From contig NC_064034.1 of assembly GCF_932526225.1 (NCBI RefSeq), forward strand, positions 14,272,887 to 14,336,886: 64,000 bases of DNA, read 5' to 3'. The notes beneath the pieces were generated by a model, which saw only the letters and a program-made list of their open reading frames with translations, was not told the DNA's origin and ran no database searches. This document shows, piece by piece, positions 1 through 10,922 of the stretch; position 1 is the stretch's first letter, and each line of letters begins with the position of its first letter. The DNA comes from Nematostella vectensis. Its lineage: Eukaryota > Cnidaria > Anthozoa > Actiniaria > Edwardsiidae. Made by a program: the position numbers and the translations under genes.

Positions 1-775
1 GACAGCCATGACCTGCCATTGAGTAATATGGCAGTCCAAGGTAGTCAATGGCAAGTCATGGTAGTGTATGGCAAGTTGTGGCAGTCCAGAACAGTCTTAG
101 TGCCATGGGCTGCCATGACTTACCATTGGCGACCATGGATTGCCATGATTACCATGGACTCTAATAACTTGCCACTAACTACCATAACTTGCCATTGACA
201 CCCATGACTACCATGGACTGTCATGACTTGTCATTGACTATCCATGCATGCTTGGTGTAGCAATCGCCCTAGTACCCAAAAAATGAACAGATTCAGCTTA
301 TTACCAAGGTGCTAAGTTGGCAAATTCAAATCAAATAAAGTTTAAAAAGAAAACAAATATTGTCTCTGCAAATACTAAAAGATTATAAGAACTCAAATTG
401 CTACTTATCTCCAGATGTGAAATTGTTCTTTAAATCATGACAGTCCATGGTAGTTAATGGCAAGTTATGAATACTATGACAGCTCATGGCAGACAATGGC
501 AAATAATGTTAGTCATGCAATGGAAAGTCATGGTAGTGGACTACCATGACTTGCCATTGAGTACTATGGCAGTCCATGGTAGACAATGGCAAGTCATGGT
601 AGTGTATGGCAAGTTGTGGCAGTCCAGAACAGTCTTTGTGCCATGGGCTGCCATGACTTACCATTGGCTACCATGGATTGCAATGATTAAAACTACCATA
701 ACTTGCCATTGACAACCATGACTACCATGGACTGGCATGACTTGTCATTGACTATCCATGCATGCTTGGTGTAGC
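1..775. repeat. CCATGACTTGCCATTG-type satellite, two blocks
   Basis: Words such as TGGCAAGTCATGGTAGT and their reverse complements recur throughout 1-245 and 430-775. The second block repeats the first with an offset of about 538 bases, including the shared end CATGCATGCTTGGTGTAGCAA at about 236 and 746. AT-rich unique sequence at 260-430 separates them. Short open frames inside are translations of the satellite and are not genes. Confidence 0.85.
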
Positions 776-945
776 AATTGCACTTTACTTTGTGACTATA
801 TATCATGGTGCTACAACTTACATTAGTGATACGGAACCGCTTTATGTGACAGTAATCATGAAGTCATAACCCTAAGTTTGTCCATCTAGTTGGTGAATTT
901 AAAAAAAAATTACTAAAAGATTATAAACAGAACTTAAATTGCTAT

Positions 946-1115
946 TTATTTCCGGATGTCCATTGTATGCAATGGAAAGTAAGGCAGTCCATGGTAGTGG
1001 ACTACCCAGACTTGCCATTGAGAACTATGGCAGTCCATAGTAGACAAATGGCAAGTCATGGTAGTCAATGGCAAGTCATGGTAGTCATGCAATGGAAAGT
1101 CATGGCAGTCCATAA
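946..1115. repeat. Third, shorter block of the same satellite
   Basis: The same GGCAGTCCATGGTAGT and ATGGCAAGTCATGGTAG words recur here after about 170 bases of unrelated AT-rich sequence. It is shorter than the two blocks before it. Confidence 0.75.
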
Positions 1116-1264
1116 TAGTGTGGCTTAATTTATTATAACAAGAGAGACATTGGTTTGCGGACAAATACCCCAGAAATTTCCTATCCTTTTTATAGCTGAA
1201 TTGGTGGGAAGGTATCCTTTATCAGTTGTTAATATTTAAGAAAGCTTACTTCTAATTATAAGTA

Positions 1265-1877
1265 CAGTCGAAGCTCTCTGAGCGACCGCTCTCGTAAGCG
1301 ACCAGCTCCGATGACGACCAAGATCACGAATCACCGATTGAATTGTCACACAAACTCTGTAATTCTTAGCTCTCGTAAGTGACCAACTTATCGGTGCGAC
1401 CAGCTCCGTTAACGACCAAAATTTTAAACCACCAACTGAGATTTTCTTTTATTTTTAAGCTCTCGTAAGCGACCACAATGATTTTTTGCTTTACAACATC
1501 AGTCAACACCTGATAAACATCATATCCAATTCATGCTGAAATCACATATAAAGCGGAAATGTTGTGATGTTTCACAAAAGCTGCCTTTCCAGTAGGCAAC
1601 CATTAAAGAATTTGATAATTACAATTTTCTAACTTTTATTTTAACCATGGGATTGACATTTCTTTGTCTCCAGAATATGTATAAATGCAAGGAAAATCAA
1701 GCAATAAACCAAAATATTACAGCGCTGTTATTATCTCTATAATTTTTAGATTCCATTTTAATTAAGCTCTCGTAAGCGACCAACACCTATTGTTGTTCAA
1801 GCTCTCGTAAAAGACCAGCTCCGTTAACGACCACAATTCTCAGTTCCCAAGGATGTCGCTTACGAGAGCTTCAACTG
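1265..1877. mobile_element. pogo/Tc1-mariner-like MITE with TA target duplication
   Basis: The left end reads TA-CAGTCGAAGCTCTC and the right end is its near-perfect inverse GAGAGCTTCAACTG-TA. This gives inverted termini starting CAGT and flanked by TA, as in Tc1/mariner and pogo elements. Inside, the word GCTCTCGTAAGCGACCAGCT recurs at about 1290, 1370, 1405, 1465, 1766 and 1800, so the subterminal regions carry repeated, probably transposase-binding, sites. No transposase frame is present, so this is a non-autonomous copy. Superfamily is inferred from TSD and termini only. Confidence 0.75.
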
Positions 1878-1884
1878 TACTTAA

Positions 1885-2550
1885 GTAATTACTTGCTGTA
1901 TACTTGTGTGCTGGAAAAATGTCAACACAAGGAATTTTCATTGCTCCGACGAAAACCTAATATCAAAGGCGAACCAGAATAACAATCAGTCCCTCGTGAT
2001 ACTTCGGGAAAATAATAATTTGAAGTTGTGTCTTGACTGTTTCGTCAATAAAGCTTATAATAAGTGAAGTCTTACGAGTCTTACTTTACTTACCTTCTTT
2101 CAAATTCCATTGTTTATCCTTCTATCCATCGATTGTACATCTTTTTATTATAGTGTGTCGATCTTTCTTGGTTTTCACGACGAAAAAAAAGGCAAAACAT
2201 TTGCCAAACCACCGTGTTGGCTGATGGCCGCGAGTTGCAAGAGAAAAACGCGCGAAAAATAGACGCAGGGTTCCCGTGAGTGAAAACACAAAAATAAAAA
2301 AAGTCAAATCATTGTAGGTTTTTACTGTAGCTGCCAGGGTTTTTTTTTTAAAAAAAATAGCAATCCCACATAGCGCAAAAGTGTATTCATTTTTAATTAT
2401 TTTACTGAAGAGACGTATTGCTAAATTAACCCAAATGATGTGCTGACAGGCAACCACTGTCAGAAATCAGAGAACTCCCGACCTCAACACGGTGATCTCT
2501 CTAACGCTAAATAAATATATCACATATGACATATCTTAAAAGATATGCGC
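1885..2550. other. AT-rich sequence with nothing recognised
   Basis: Contains homopolymer T and A runs near 2340-2360 and a few short open frames with biased composition. None resembles a protein I recognise. Confidence 0.5.
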
Positions 2551-2554
2551 TAGC

Positions 2555-2850
2555 TCAACGTGGACCATGTAAACCATGTGTGCTTAGTTTTACCCGGTCC
2601 TCGTCAACCACGTAAGGCTTGTTTTTACCCGGTCCTCGTAAACCACGTACGGTTTGTTCTATCCGGTCCTCGTAAACCGAAGTGTGTATCATCACTGAAA
2701 TTAAAACGCCTTTAAACACCATAAATCAGTCTATTTATATACTTTCACTGTATATAGTTTTGAATTACGTGGTAATAACCTATTTTACGTACATTTCTGA
2801 CCGGTCCTCCTAAGTCGGTCTCAGGTCATGTCCTCGTAAACCACCATCGG
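2555..2850. repeat. Dispersed CCGGTCCTCGTAAACCACG repeat
   Basis: The phrase CCGGTCCTCGTAAACCAC or a variant occurs at about 2595, 2630, 2662 and 2830, with a diverged form near 2800. GC-richer words ACCCGGTCCGCCGAGG and TGGTCCGCGTAGGTCC occur near 3812-3835. The pattern resembles the subterminal repeats of the MITE at 1265-1877, so 2555-3840 could be another decayed DNA transposon. I could not define paired termini. Confidence 0.45.
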
Positions 2851-2855
2851 TGCGT

Positions 2856-2857
2856 AT

Positions 2858-2888
<31 letters not shown>

Positions 2889-2892
2889 GGGG
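2856..2892. repeat. (GT)n followed by poly-G
   Basis: A short GT microsatellite runs directly into about 20 consecutive G residues. Similar G tracts occur near 5413, 5858, 7961 and 62323. Confidence 0.9.
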
Positions 2893-3023
2893 ATATGCGA
2901 CGGAGATTGATTTTTCATTACGGACTTTGCGCAAAAGTACAGACTAGCTCACAGGCTAAAACATCCCTCGCATTAAAACAATGTCAATCAGCATTATATC
3001 TTTCGTTTAGCGAAAGTATTATT

Positions 3024-3380
3024 TTACCCCTCAAACACGGGGAGTAGATCGTCGTCTGTATCGGAATCATAGACATGTTCATTCAATCTGTCGCAAGCTC
3101 CAACTGATTTGTAACCCTTTTCCAGGCAGTCTTGTTGGTATTGCACAGTTGTTGTTCTTGTTATATCAAGCAAAGTAGCCAATAACGAGTTAATGTTCTC
3201 ACGGCAATCTACGATTGTGCTTGTGCAGAAGGGAAGTAGCCCATAGAGGGTTACTGTTCTAACGGCAATCAACAGTTTACATTGAGTTAACTGACAGCTC
3301 ATCAGTGGTTGGACAGAGTGATATTTGTTTTCTCTTGCTACAAAGTAGCGAAGCAGCCCATTTAAAGTCACTATTCTCAC
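3024..3380 (-). CDS. Hypothetical 118-residue frame built on an internal repeat
   Basis: The frame is open for 118 codons, but its DNA contains about 75-bp imperfect repeats around the phrase CTGTTCTAACGGCAATC or CTCACGGCAATC near 3195, 3265 and 3375. The repeat is visible in the protein as VTLNGLL, VTLYGLL and similar words. The carboxyl end is acidic (YDSDTDDDLL). No known domain is recognised and no splice context is clear. It could be an exon of a cnidarian repeat protein or chance translation of a minisatellite; I lean to the latter. Confidence 0.2.
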   Translation of the reverse strand: MRIVTLNGLLRYFVARENKYHSVQPLMSCQLTQCKLLIAVRTVTLYGLLPFCTSTIVDCRENINSLLATLLDITRTTTVQYQQDCLEKGYKSVGACDRLNEHVYDSDTDDDLLPVFEG

Positions 3381-3680
3381 GGTAGTCGCCGATTTTCCAG
3401 CTACCGATTTTTCAAACTACTTCAGTCAACTGGAGCAAGTCCGTAATGAAAAAGAAACTCCGTCCCACCGGCGACCAGCAACAACGGCACATTTACCCTA
3501 GGGACTCCCACGCAAAAGGTAAAACCTTTAAAAGAAAAAGTCGACAACAACGCAGATTTATGTTTTTTAGAACGATATTTCGGCTGGCCAATACCTGCCT
3601 TCTTCAGCTTCAGGTTATAAATGAGTTACAATCGCATGTTACAGCTAGTATATGTACAAAGTTCATTGACTATTAACTAA

Positions 3681-5480
3681 CAAAAGGTAAAAATAGTAAT
3701 TGAGTAAGGGGTGACTTATGGAAGATGGTAAATAGGGTGGTGTGGATTACAAAGTAGCTAAACGGTTTCTTCACATATGTTTGTGTATTAAAAAAAAATA
3801 AAAAATAAAAATAACCCGGTCCGCCGAGGTCTGGTCCGCGTAGGTCCTGTCTTCATTTTACAAAGACCCGCTCCCATTATTGATAAAAATTTCTGCAGTA
3901 ATCAAGCAGTGCTCATGCGCACACAACTAATATGCAGATAAACGTAACGTATACAATTTTTACTCTTACACCTAAGTTCTTTACCAAATCATCAGATGTT
4001 TTTGAAAATAGACAAACAAGACATGATATCGCCTTTTTTTAAATATGATTTTCTAATAAAGAAAGACTAGGACTCAAAACGGTATGTTCTTATCGGGATT
4101 AGGATACCTGTGGAAAGTCACGCATTTTCATCTGGCAGACCGCTGATCAGTTGTTGTCATCTGAAACCAGACTCGTGTTGTAGTACTTGACCTTTGCATT
4201 GAAATTAATCTTACAAATCGGCTTTTTCCCTGAAAACCTCTTGGCAGAAGGTAAGAACTGACGTGCTTGAATACCTTTTACTTCAATTGAGCGTAAAGAA
4301 ACTTTAAAACCCAAACAAATCCTTCAAAGTTTGCCATTCCGGCAGGCGTTCTGAACTGAAGTCTGTACAAAATAGCAAATATTTTTTTATTGTAATGTCT
4401 TTATTGACTTCCAGTAACTTCCAAGGATGAACCAAGACAATTATACAGCATCTGAGATTAGTATACAGCAAGGGTAGAGTTTATTTTCTGTGATTTTTCT
4501 CCTGTACAAACAGGTATGTGTATCTAATAAAGACGGCTGTCAAGAAAATCGCGTGTTATTTGAGCTCGACATGGGGTTGCGTTCGGCTTCATTATAATTC
4601 GGGAATTTGATTCCCCCAATTTTTTATTTGCTGAATCGAAAGAAATAACACCAATGTTTGCTCAAAGTGCAAAATTTCTGCGAAAATCCATGTACCATCG
4701 GTTTTATAAGCCCCTAATTTAAGCTATTATTCAAGTCGATATTTTTTATGGACATGTTTAGACAGCAATAAAATATACTTTTTTTTGCCGGAAAAAGTAA
4801 AGAAACCACTCGATTTATACCTTATCAACTCCTTTTTAAGGATCTGTATCGCTATTTTTAATTCCGCGTATATTTAAAGAATATTTTGCGATTTTTTACG
4901 AAAGGTGAAAAATGCCCCCCAAATCGGCGATTTTATAGGCAAAATCGTAAAATCGGAATTTCTCGAAAAATATTTATTGTATGTAACTCAAACCTTTTAA
5001 CCATGATAAGAGAACCAGGGGCTAACTTTAAACCAATTTTGAGCGATTTCGAAATTTCTTATTTGGAACTCCTCAGTTGAATCTAAGGGACTGGTGCACG
5101 TAAGCTCTATAGTGTGTTGATTCGGGAATCCTAAAACCCGAAGAACTGCAATTTCCGAATTAACCCTCTGCCAGTATTCTCTCAATGCAGCTCAGGTGGA
5201 CATATCTCTCTCAGTCAAGCCATCTCACTGTAGACAGTTTGCCATGCACAAAGTGTGATCCGCTAAAAGGTCAGATTTGAGTCAGGGAAGTGGAAAAACA
5301 TTTGTAAAACCTTCCACTTCCTTAACCTAAAACTTAACCTAATAAACACAATTTTACTCACTCAGATGTTACTAATCCATTGAACGACCTAAGGAAAAAG
5401 TCATTATTTATCGGGGGGGGGGGGGGGTGTTAGCTGCTCAGTTGAATTTTTTCCCGGTTCAAAAATTGCGACCCTACTCT
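3681..5480. other. AT-rich intergenic stretch
   Basis: No coding pattern recognised. The only compositional feature is a 15-base G run at about 5413. Short frames at 4886-5185 on both strands show no domain signal. Confidence 0.5.
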
Positions 5481-5481
5481 T

Positions 5482-5669
5482 CATCGGCAAGAAACTGCAA
5501 GGTAACTTCGACTCGAACGAATTGCTTTTAACCACAGCTTAGATCCACGTGGGATCTAGAGCTGCGACCGGGTTAGCGTGATGCCATCGCAGCTTTAGAC
5601 CCCACATAGAGCTAAACTGTTGTTTAAAGCACTTCGTTCGAGTCGAAGTCGCCCTGCAGTTTATTGCCG
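5482..5669. mobile_element. Foldback MITE with ~55-bp inverted arms
   Basis: The left arm starts ATCGGCAAGAAACTGCAAGG and continues through CTTCGACTCGAACGAA. The right arm carries the inverse, TTCGTTCGAGTCGAAG through CTGCAGTTTATTGCCGAT. A GC-richer spacer of about 75 bases separates the arms. The unit would fold into one long hairpin. No frame of useful length lies inside. Target duplication is unclear. Confidence 0.7.
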
Positions 5670-6770
5670 ATAAAGTTTAACTGAGGCAATCCGGCTATGC
5701 CATGCTGACAAGTCCTAATAAGGACGAAACAGCTGTCCATGATTGCCGAACTGCACGGGAAATAGACTGGCTAGCGTCCCGTGTGCTGTTAAAGTCCAAA
5801 AATTAAGGCCCTCCACCAGATAAAAAAAACAGAACTAAAATTATTGTGTGTGTGTGTGTGGGGGGGATGACATTCCCATAAAGAGGCAGCGGAGCTGGCC
5901 TTCAACACCACCAAGCCAGAGAAAAGTTGATTTCGAGGCCATTTTTCAGGGGGTGTAAATAATATTGAATAGGGGGGCCTGGGGGCATGTTCCCCCGTGA
6001 AATATATGAAATTTTCAAATATATGAAATGCTATTGTTAAAACCTAAATAGAAAACAGCATCATTAGCTCCTTCCCAACTGAAATCTTATTAGAATATGT
6101 ACCACCATTACCACCAATCTGAAAAGTTAGTAGAGGGGTGGACATGAATTGAAATTCGTAAATTCATTGAAGGAAGTTATAAAACCAAAACATCAAGAGA
6201 TGAAAAAAGTAGAGGCCACACTTTAGGGGATAATAATTTTCAACACAAGCCAAACGAAACTAATGAAAATGCAAGCAGAATGCGCATCACATTAATTTAT
6301 TTATTTTGTAGGGGGTCTGGGGTTCTCCCCAGGAAAATTTTGAAAATTCCAGACTTTAAGGAGGCTCGGAAATTGATCAGAATACCTTAGAATACCCTCC
6401 TCTAAAACCTGTATCAAAAAATGAGGCCCTCCTCCAAATCGATGCCCAAAAAATAGCAGCCCTCCCCCCGTTAAATAATGACCCTTCCTTAAGTGACGTC
6501 CACGATGTTCATTATCACCCGACCAAATCACAGTCTCTTATAAAAACAGTTTTACTAACACCATATTCATACTTACCCCAGCCCGATGGTACTCATCCAT
6601 GTGGCGACTTGAATCATTTTCCATTTTGAGACGATTATCTTTTTAGAAGGGCTTTTATCGCTAGCATCTAAATAAATATATTGTCAACTGCTTCTTTCGA
6701 TAAACGGCTAACTTTTCGTGATACATTTATAATCGCACTTTTCGTCGCAAAAAAAACACGCAAACATGTA
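5670..6770. other. Low-complexity and unassigned sequence
   Basis: Includes a (GT)n(G)n tract at 5845-5866, G-rich runs around 5950-6000 and 6310, and otherwise AT-rich sequence. No gene recognised. Confidence 0.5.
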
Positions 6771-6771
6771 A

Positions 6772-7485
6772 ACGATGATGATATGGTAAATATGGTGAAG
6801 ATGGTAATGATGACCAAAATGATACTGGTACTATGGTACCGGTAGTGATAGAAGTGATGATGATTGATGATAGTTGGGTGAATGATGATGGGTGGTGATG
6901 ATGGATGGTGATGTTGATGATAGATGGTGGTGATAATGAATGTGGTGATGAAAAGATGATGGTGATGATGATGGTGATGATGATGGGGTGGTGATGATGA
7001 TGGATGAAGATGGTGAGATGGTGATGGGTGGTGATGGTGACAGGTGGTGGTGGTGGTGATAATGATGGTGGTGATGATAATGATGGTGATGATGATGATG
7101 GTGATGATGATGGGGTGGTGATAATGATGGATGATGATGGTGAGATGGTGATGGGTGGTGATGGTGGCGGGTGGTGGTGGTGATAATAATGATATGGTGG
7201 GTGATGATGGTGATTATGGTGGTGGTATTAATGATGATGGGTGGTGATGATGATAGTGGTTATGATTATGGTGGTGAAAATGATGATTTTGTGATGATGT
7301 AGATTGTGGTAATGATGGTGGTGATGATGATATATGATGATGATGATGGTGATGATGATGGTGGTGACAATGATGGTGTTGATGATGATGGGTGGTGATG
7401 ATGATGATGGGTGGTGGTGATGCTTGTGGTGATGATAGTGATGGTGATGATAATGGTGGTAATAATGATTATGGTATTATGGTCT
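6772..7485. repeat. GATGGT/GATGAT minisatellite
   Basis: About 700 bases are built almost wholly from GATGAT, GGTGAT and GATGGG trimer-based units, with two near-identical sub-blocks at about 6960-7040 and 7080-7165. The purine-rich strand is the plus strand. No coding function is inferred. Confidence 0.9.
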
Positions 7486-7489
7486 TTAT

Positions 7490-7994
7490 TATATAGATAA
7501 AAATGTTATGTTATGTCATGTTAGCGTAGCCTTACCTGCCATGGCAGTGCTGGTCAGTTTCTTTTCGCCGATATAATTTCCTTGTGAGCCTGCGACGTCT
7601 ATATAAAGATTTTGTATTAAGGGGGATTAAGAGTTCCGGCTCTTATTTTGCGAGCCACTATTTTTGTGGGGCAAACTCATTTCGAGGTCACTACCCCTTC
7701 ATGAGTGTCTAGTGGCAGAAACACATCAACCTCGTTCCGATAATAGCCTCTTCTATTCTTGCGCACACGCATATTTAGCTTTCAAACAATATATTTTGTT
7801 GATGGGAGATGTATGAGGATAACTACAATCTTTCTACAACGTTTCACTCGCGAGAAAAATAACCCCTGGGGAACAGTAAGGAACGAACTTGGCAAAAAAG
7901 CCGTCGCGACAGACGACGGCGCCTGGGTCCCTGGGGATTAAAGCTGTCAAAAGCTGTCATGGGGGGGGGGGGACTTTGGAATTTCACAGACACC
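7490..7994. other. Unassigned spacer left of the GC-rich island
   Basis: No protein family recognised. A 13-base G run lies at about 7961. The sequence becomes GC-richer from about 7860 onward, ahead of the iteron array. Confidence 0.4.
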
Positions 7995-8000
7995 GAAACA

Positions 8001-8221
8001 CGTTTCGCGTAGATAAACAATTAGCAATAATTGGCAATTACTAATCTACGTCGGGACCACTTCGCGTAGATTGATAATTAGCAATGGTTAGCAATCATTA
8101 ATCTACGTCGGGACCACTTTGCGTAAATAAATAATTAGCAATGGTTAGCAATCATCAATCTACGGCGGGACTAGGGTTCGGGTAGATTAATAATTAGCAA
8201 TCATCAATCTACGTCGGGCGG
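8001..8221. repeat. Four-unit ~57-bp iteron array with dyad symmetry, left edge of the GC-rich island
   Basis: Four tandem units start at about 8001, 8060, 8117 and 8174. Each has CGCGTAGATT near its start and AATCTACGTCGGG near its end, which are inverse arms. Between them are repeated TTAGCAAT octamers. Every unit can therefore form an imperfect hairpin. Iterated dyads at the margin of a mobile element often serve as transposase, integrase or replication-initiator sites, but that role here is inference. No matching array is visible at the right edge near 19.0 kb. Confidence 0.75.
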
Positions 8222-8330
8222 AACCGGGACCTTTCATAGAAGCGAGAGGGACCCGCGCCGCGCCCCGCCGCGCCCCCCAGCCAGTTCTCCGTTGTTTTTT
8301 GTATGCCCAGCACTTCGCGGCATGCCCAAC

Positions 8331-8356
8331 GCCAGCGCTTGCCGTTCCGGCGGCGG
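8331..8356 (+). repeat. Island motif, copy 1
   Basis: Contains CGCTTGCCGTTCCGGCGGC. The 26-base stretch matches the reverse complement of 16632-16657 with one mismatch. The core GCCGTTCCGGC is itself an 11-base dyad (GCCG, 3 bases, CGGC). Confidence 0.8.
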
Positions 8357-8515
8357 TATACCGTCTGGGGGCCTCGTGGAAACCTTGCAATTAGACCCCC
8401 GTCTGTCCTGTAGTGTGTGCATAGCTTTGGGTTGGGCCGCCACCCTACGGAGCGCGGAATGACCGTTTTTCGGCAGTAAATTCAAAGCCGCTGGCGTGGC
8501 GTTTAAACCTGAGCT

Positions 8516-9181
8516 TTACTCGAACACCTCGCTCCCGAACTCCTCGCGAATTTCTCGCAGTCTCTTTTTCATCTTTTCGCGTGTCTCCAGGGAGGGCCCT
8601 TTCTTGCTTTTTTTCTCACACGATGCGAGGCCGTGTCGAGCTCTGATAGCGGCCTTGAGCGCGTAATAACTCTCTTGTTCCCGAAGTATTAGCCGAAACT
8701 CTTCGTCTGAGATATGCCCGTCTTGCAGAGCCTTAGAGACCAGCTCGCTGATCGAGTTTTTCTTACTCTCCGCTAAAACTATCGTGACTTTGTGTTTAGC
8801 CACCTTGCTCGTAAGACACCTAGAGACTAACCCTGCGCCCGCGCCCACGACACCGACCAGCCCAGCGACCCCTTCCAGCGGACCGCCGATCAGAACCCCT
8901 ATCCCACTCAAAGAGACCCCTACCCCGGCGCTGGAAAGCGCCCCTGCAGCGATGCCGGATGCCACAGACACAGCATGGGTAACGGCAAAGGAGCGCTTAT
9001 ACTTTTTCCGCACCTGTCGATGATGCGTTATCTCGTTGTCTAGAACTGCCTGAGTGTCACATATTTTCTGGAGCCGGAAGCTTTGCACGGAAACGGCAGG
9101 CGTCATGTGCGTACCCTTCGGGAGGCAAACACTGGGAAGCGAGGGGTAAATGGCACCACTGCTAAGGTCGCTGTTCGCCAT
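8516..9181 (-). CDS. Small glycine-rich membrane protein of the GC-rich island
   Basis: Open for 221 residues. The first ATG may be upstream of the real start; a second candidate lies 26 codons in at MTPAVS, just before a basic region. Residues ~65-120 form long Gly/Ala/Val-rich hydrophobic stretches (AGALSSAGVGVSLSGIG, then GLVGVVGAGAGLV) suited to one or two membrane hairpins. They are followed by a charged helix, KNSISELVSKALQDGHISDE, and a Lys/Glu-rich tail. From memory this hairpin-plus-SISDEEF layout recurs in uncharacterised proteins of cnidarians and other aquatic invertebrates, but I cannot verify that. It ends 16 bases after the stop of the next minus-strand gene, so the two could be co-transcribed. 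Structural or membrane-active virion protein is a guess. Confidence 0.6.
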   Translation of the reverse strand: MANSDLSSGAIYPSLPSVCLPKGTHMTPAVSVQSFRLQKICDTQAVLDNEITHHRQVRKKYKRSFAVTHAVSVASGIAAGALSSAGVGVSLSGIGVLIGGPLEGVAGLVGVVGAGAGLVSRCLTSKVAKHKVTIVLAESKKNSISELVSKALQDGHISDEEFRLILREQESYYALKAAIRARHGLASCEKKSKKGPSLETREKMKKRLREIREEFGSEVFE

Positions 9182-9197
9182 GTCTGTTACGTCGGGG

Positions 9198-9882
9198 CTA
9201 GGTTAGCTCTAATACAAGGCGAACAGGCTTGCCCTTAAAGTCCACCCGTCTACCGCAGTCATCCCTGACCCATATTTGGATACTCGAGACAAACTCAGAG
9301 GAAGATGCCGTGACACAAACGGGGGCGTCGGGTCCATAGACGACTTTCTTGTGCGGTCTCCCGCGGGTTTCTAGGCAAGCGAAAACGTTTGAAGGCTCGC
9401 CTAAGGAGAGGCATTGCGTGCGATCTACGATATCGCAGCAGATGTAGAGGGCCTCTATTTTCGGCAAAGCCACCTTAAGTGCCCCCCCCCCCCCTCCCCA
9501 AGGGCAGTGCGAGGCCCCGCTCCCCCAACTGATCGTCTTTAGCCTCTAGGCCAAATAGTGCGCAAAGCTCGGCATTCAGGAACGCAACGCCATTGGACAT
9601 GAGCGCGATCTTCCCGGTGAGGGGATCCCGCTCCGCGGTCAGAATCTTGCTTTCAGCGCGGTTGATCGTTTCCACGGTGGACTCGGCCGTGTGGTGCCCG
9701 GCTGGCAGAGTAACGATGGGCGGGAGGGCGGCTATAGTCGTTATCTGATGCTCCCGCTCGAGATTATACCAGCTGTTAAACAGCAAGCACTGCCGGAGCG
9801 CCAAGAAGCGTGGGCGCCTTTTCGGCAGCTTGAAGAAGAGCGTCTGTTCGCCTTTGGTGAGCACAATATGTAGGACCACCAT
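9198..9882 (-). pseudogene. Putative minor-capsid-like gene split by a poly-G frameshift
   Basis: Two adjoining minus-strand frames read as halves of one gene. The upstream half (start chosen at the internal Met of MVVLHIVLTKGE, 9882) contains LLFNSWYNL, a short glycine turn at PAGHHT and a leucine-rich end. The downstream half (to 9198) contains ICCDIVDRTQCLSLGEPSNV and ends in the beta-rich sequence VDFKGKPVRLVLELT. They meet at a run of 13 G (sense) at 9482-9494, where the first half runs into GRGGGG and stops, and the second half is open in another frame straight through the run. The mix of short beta strands and total length of ~230 residues suits a single jelly-roll minor capsid or fibre-base protein; this is inference. 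The shift could be a mutation, an assembly error, or programmed slippage. Confidence 0.5.
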
Positions 9883-9944
9883 TGTGTTGAACACAGCCCG
9901 CCTTCGTGTTTAACAGGACTGAGCATGATTGGGAAGGCTGACGG
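9883..9944. promoter_or_regulatory. Divergent promoter region between left-cluster genes
   Basis: The minus-strand gene starting at 9882 and the plus-strand gene starting near 9945 diverge from a gap of about 60 bases. A shared bidirectional promoter is expected from the layout. No TATA box or repeated element is obvious. Confidence 0.3.
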
Positions 9945-10885
9945 ATGCTGAACGAGGAAGCGGTTCCCCGAAGGGTGGTGGAAGAGACGAAAAAGGCGGC
10001 AACTGCGACGGGAGCCTCTATAGCCGAACATATCAAACACGCTATAGCCGAACAAGTCAAACACGCAAAACCCGGTTTCTCTAGGTCTCTGACCCTGCCG
10101 CAAAAGCTGCTCTATGCCGTGCCCGCGACCCCCTGGAGAGCACGGCCTCAGACATCACCCCACTACTCACGCAGCTAGAGATACACGTTGCTGAGGACAA
10201 ATCATTCACGACTAGGGTCCGAGACATTTTCAAAGAGACAGTAGTCACGCACAAGTCCGCCAAGGAGTCTCGCCGGTGGCTATCGGAGCCTTCCTGTGGG
10301 TACTGGCCACAGCAACTCAACTTTGCGGTCTGGTGCGCAACCGCCGGATGCGGGGTGTCCCTAACCGACCCCGCTTTCGCCACGCTCCCCTCTGTCATCA
10401 GGGGATTTTTATGGTTTCACGTCTACTTTACCACGCGGAGGATACTCTCCGAGCTCGGCGCCCCCCTGCCTGGCGACAGCCCGTTCACGCTAAAAGGTAA
10501 CCCCTACAAGAAAGCCGCTTTCGAGCGTCTATGTATAGAGTTCGGCTTGCCGCGTAAGCCGGACTTCCGATGGAAAGGCGGGCGGAACCACGGGCTAGGC
10601 GATGTGTTTGTGTTCTAACCGGGGGAGGGGTATCGCAACGTGCACGTGATCCGTGGCTACGACACGGCGGCGGACAAGTACCCGAGCCACCTCAATCTGT
10701 TTAGCGACGAAGGTGGGACGTACAATAGTGGGAAGCAGGTGGGTTTCATACGCAACGACGACCACGGGGGCGTGCAATATAGCTGGTTTGCGCCTTCCAA
10801 GGGTGAGGGGCTGACAAAAGCAGGGCTAGGAAGAATCGATCGTTCGGTCGAAGCGTTCGTCTACGCAGTGTTGGCGCGCAGGTAA
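9945..10885 (+). pseudogene. Broken ~310-residue gene of unknown function in the GC-rich island
   Basis: The first part (9945 to about 10080) is open in one frame and ends with PGFSRSL. From about 10085 coding continues in another frame and is open to 10618. The stop TAA at 10616-10618 is in frame with the continuation to 10885, which starts after GDVFVF. So one frameshift and one nonsense codon interrupt the gene. The middle part is helical and aromatic-rich (LNFAVWCATAGCG, FLWFHVYFTTRRILSEL). The last part ends with GRIDRSVEAFVYAVL. From memory similar proteins with an FxVYFxxRRILxEL core exist in invertebrate genomes beside integrases of the type at 18110. No enzyme motif is recognised, so the role is unknown; it is the longest plus-strand gene of the left cluster. 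Confidence 0.55.
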
Positions 10886-10922
10886 ACGTCCGTTCCTCTA
10901 TCGCGGGAGCCGGGGGCCGGCC

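Noticed and set aside
467-712. 81-residue frame in the first satellite
   Set aside because: Composed entirely of satellite repeats (MxxHGRQWQ, GKLWQ and so on).
8187-8485. Two overlapping minus-strand frames of 67 and 83 residues
   Set aside because: They run through the motif and GC-rich non-coding sequence, one starts within the iteron array, and neither has a recognisable pattern.
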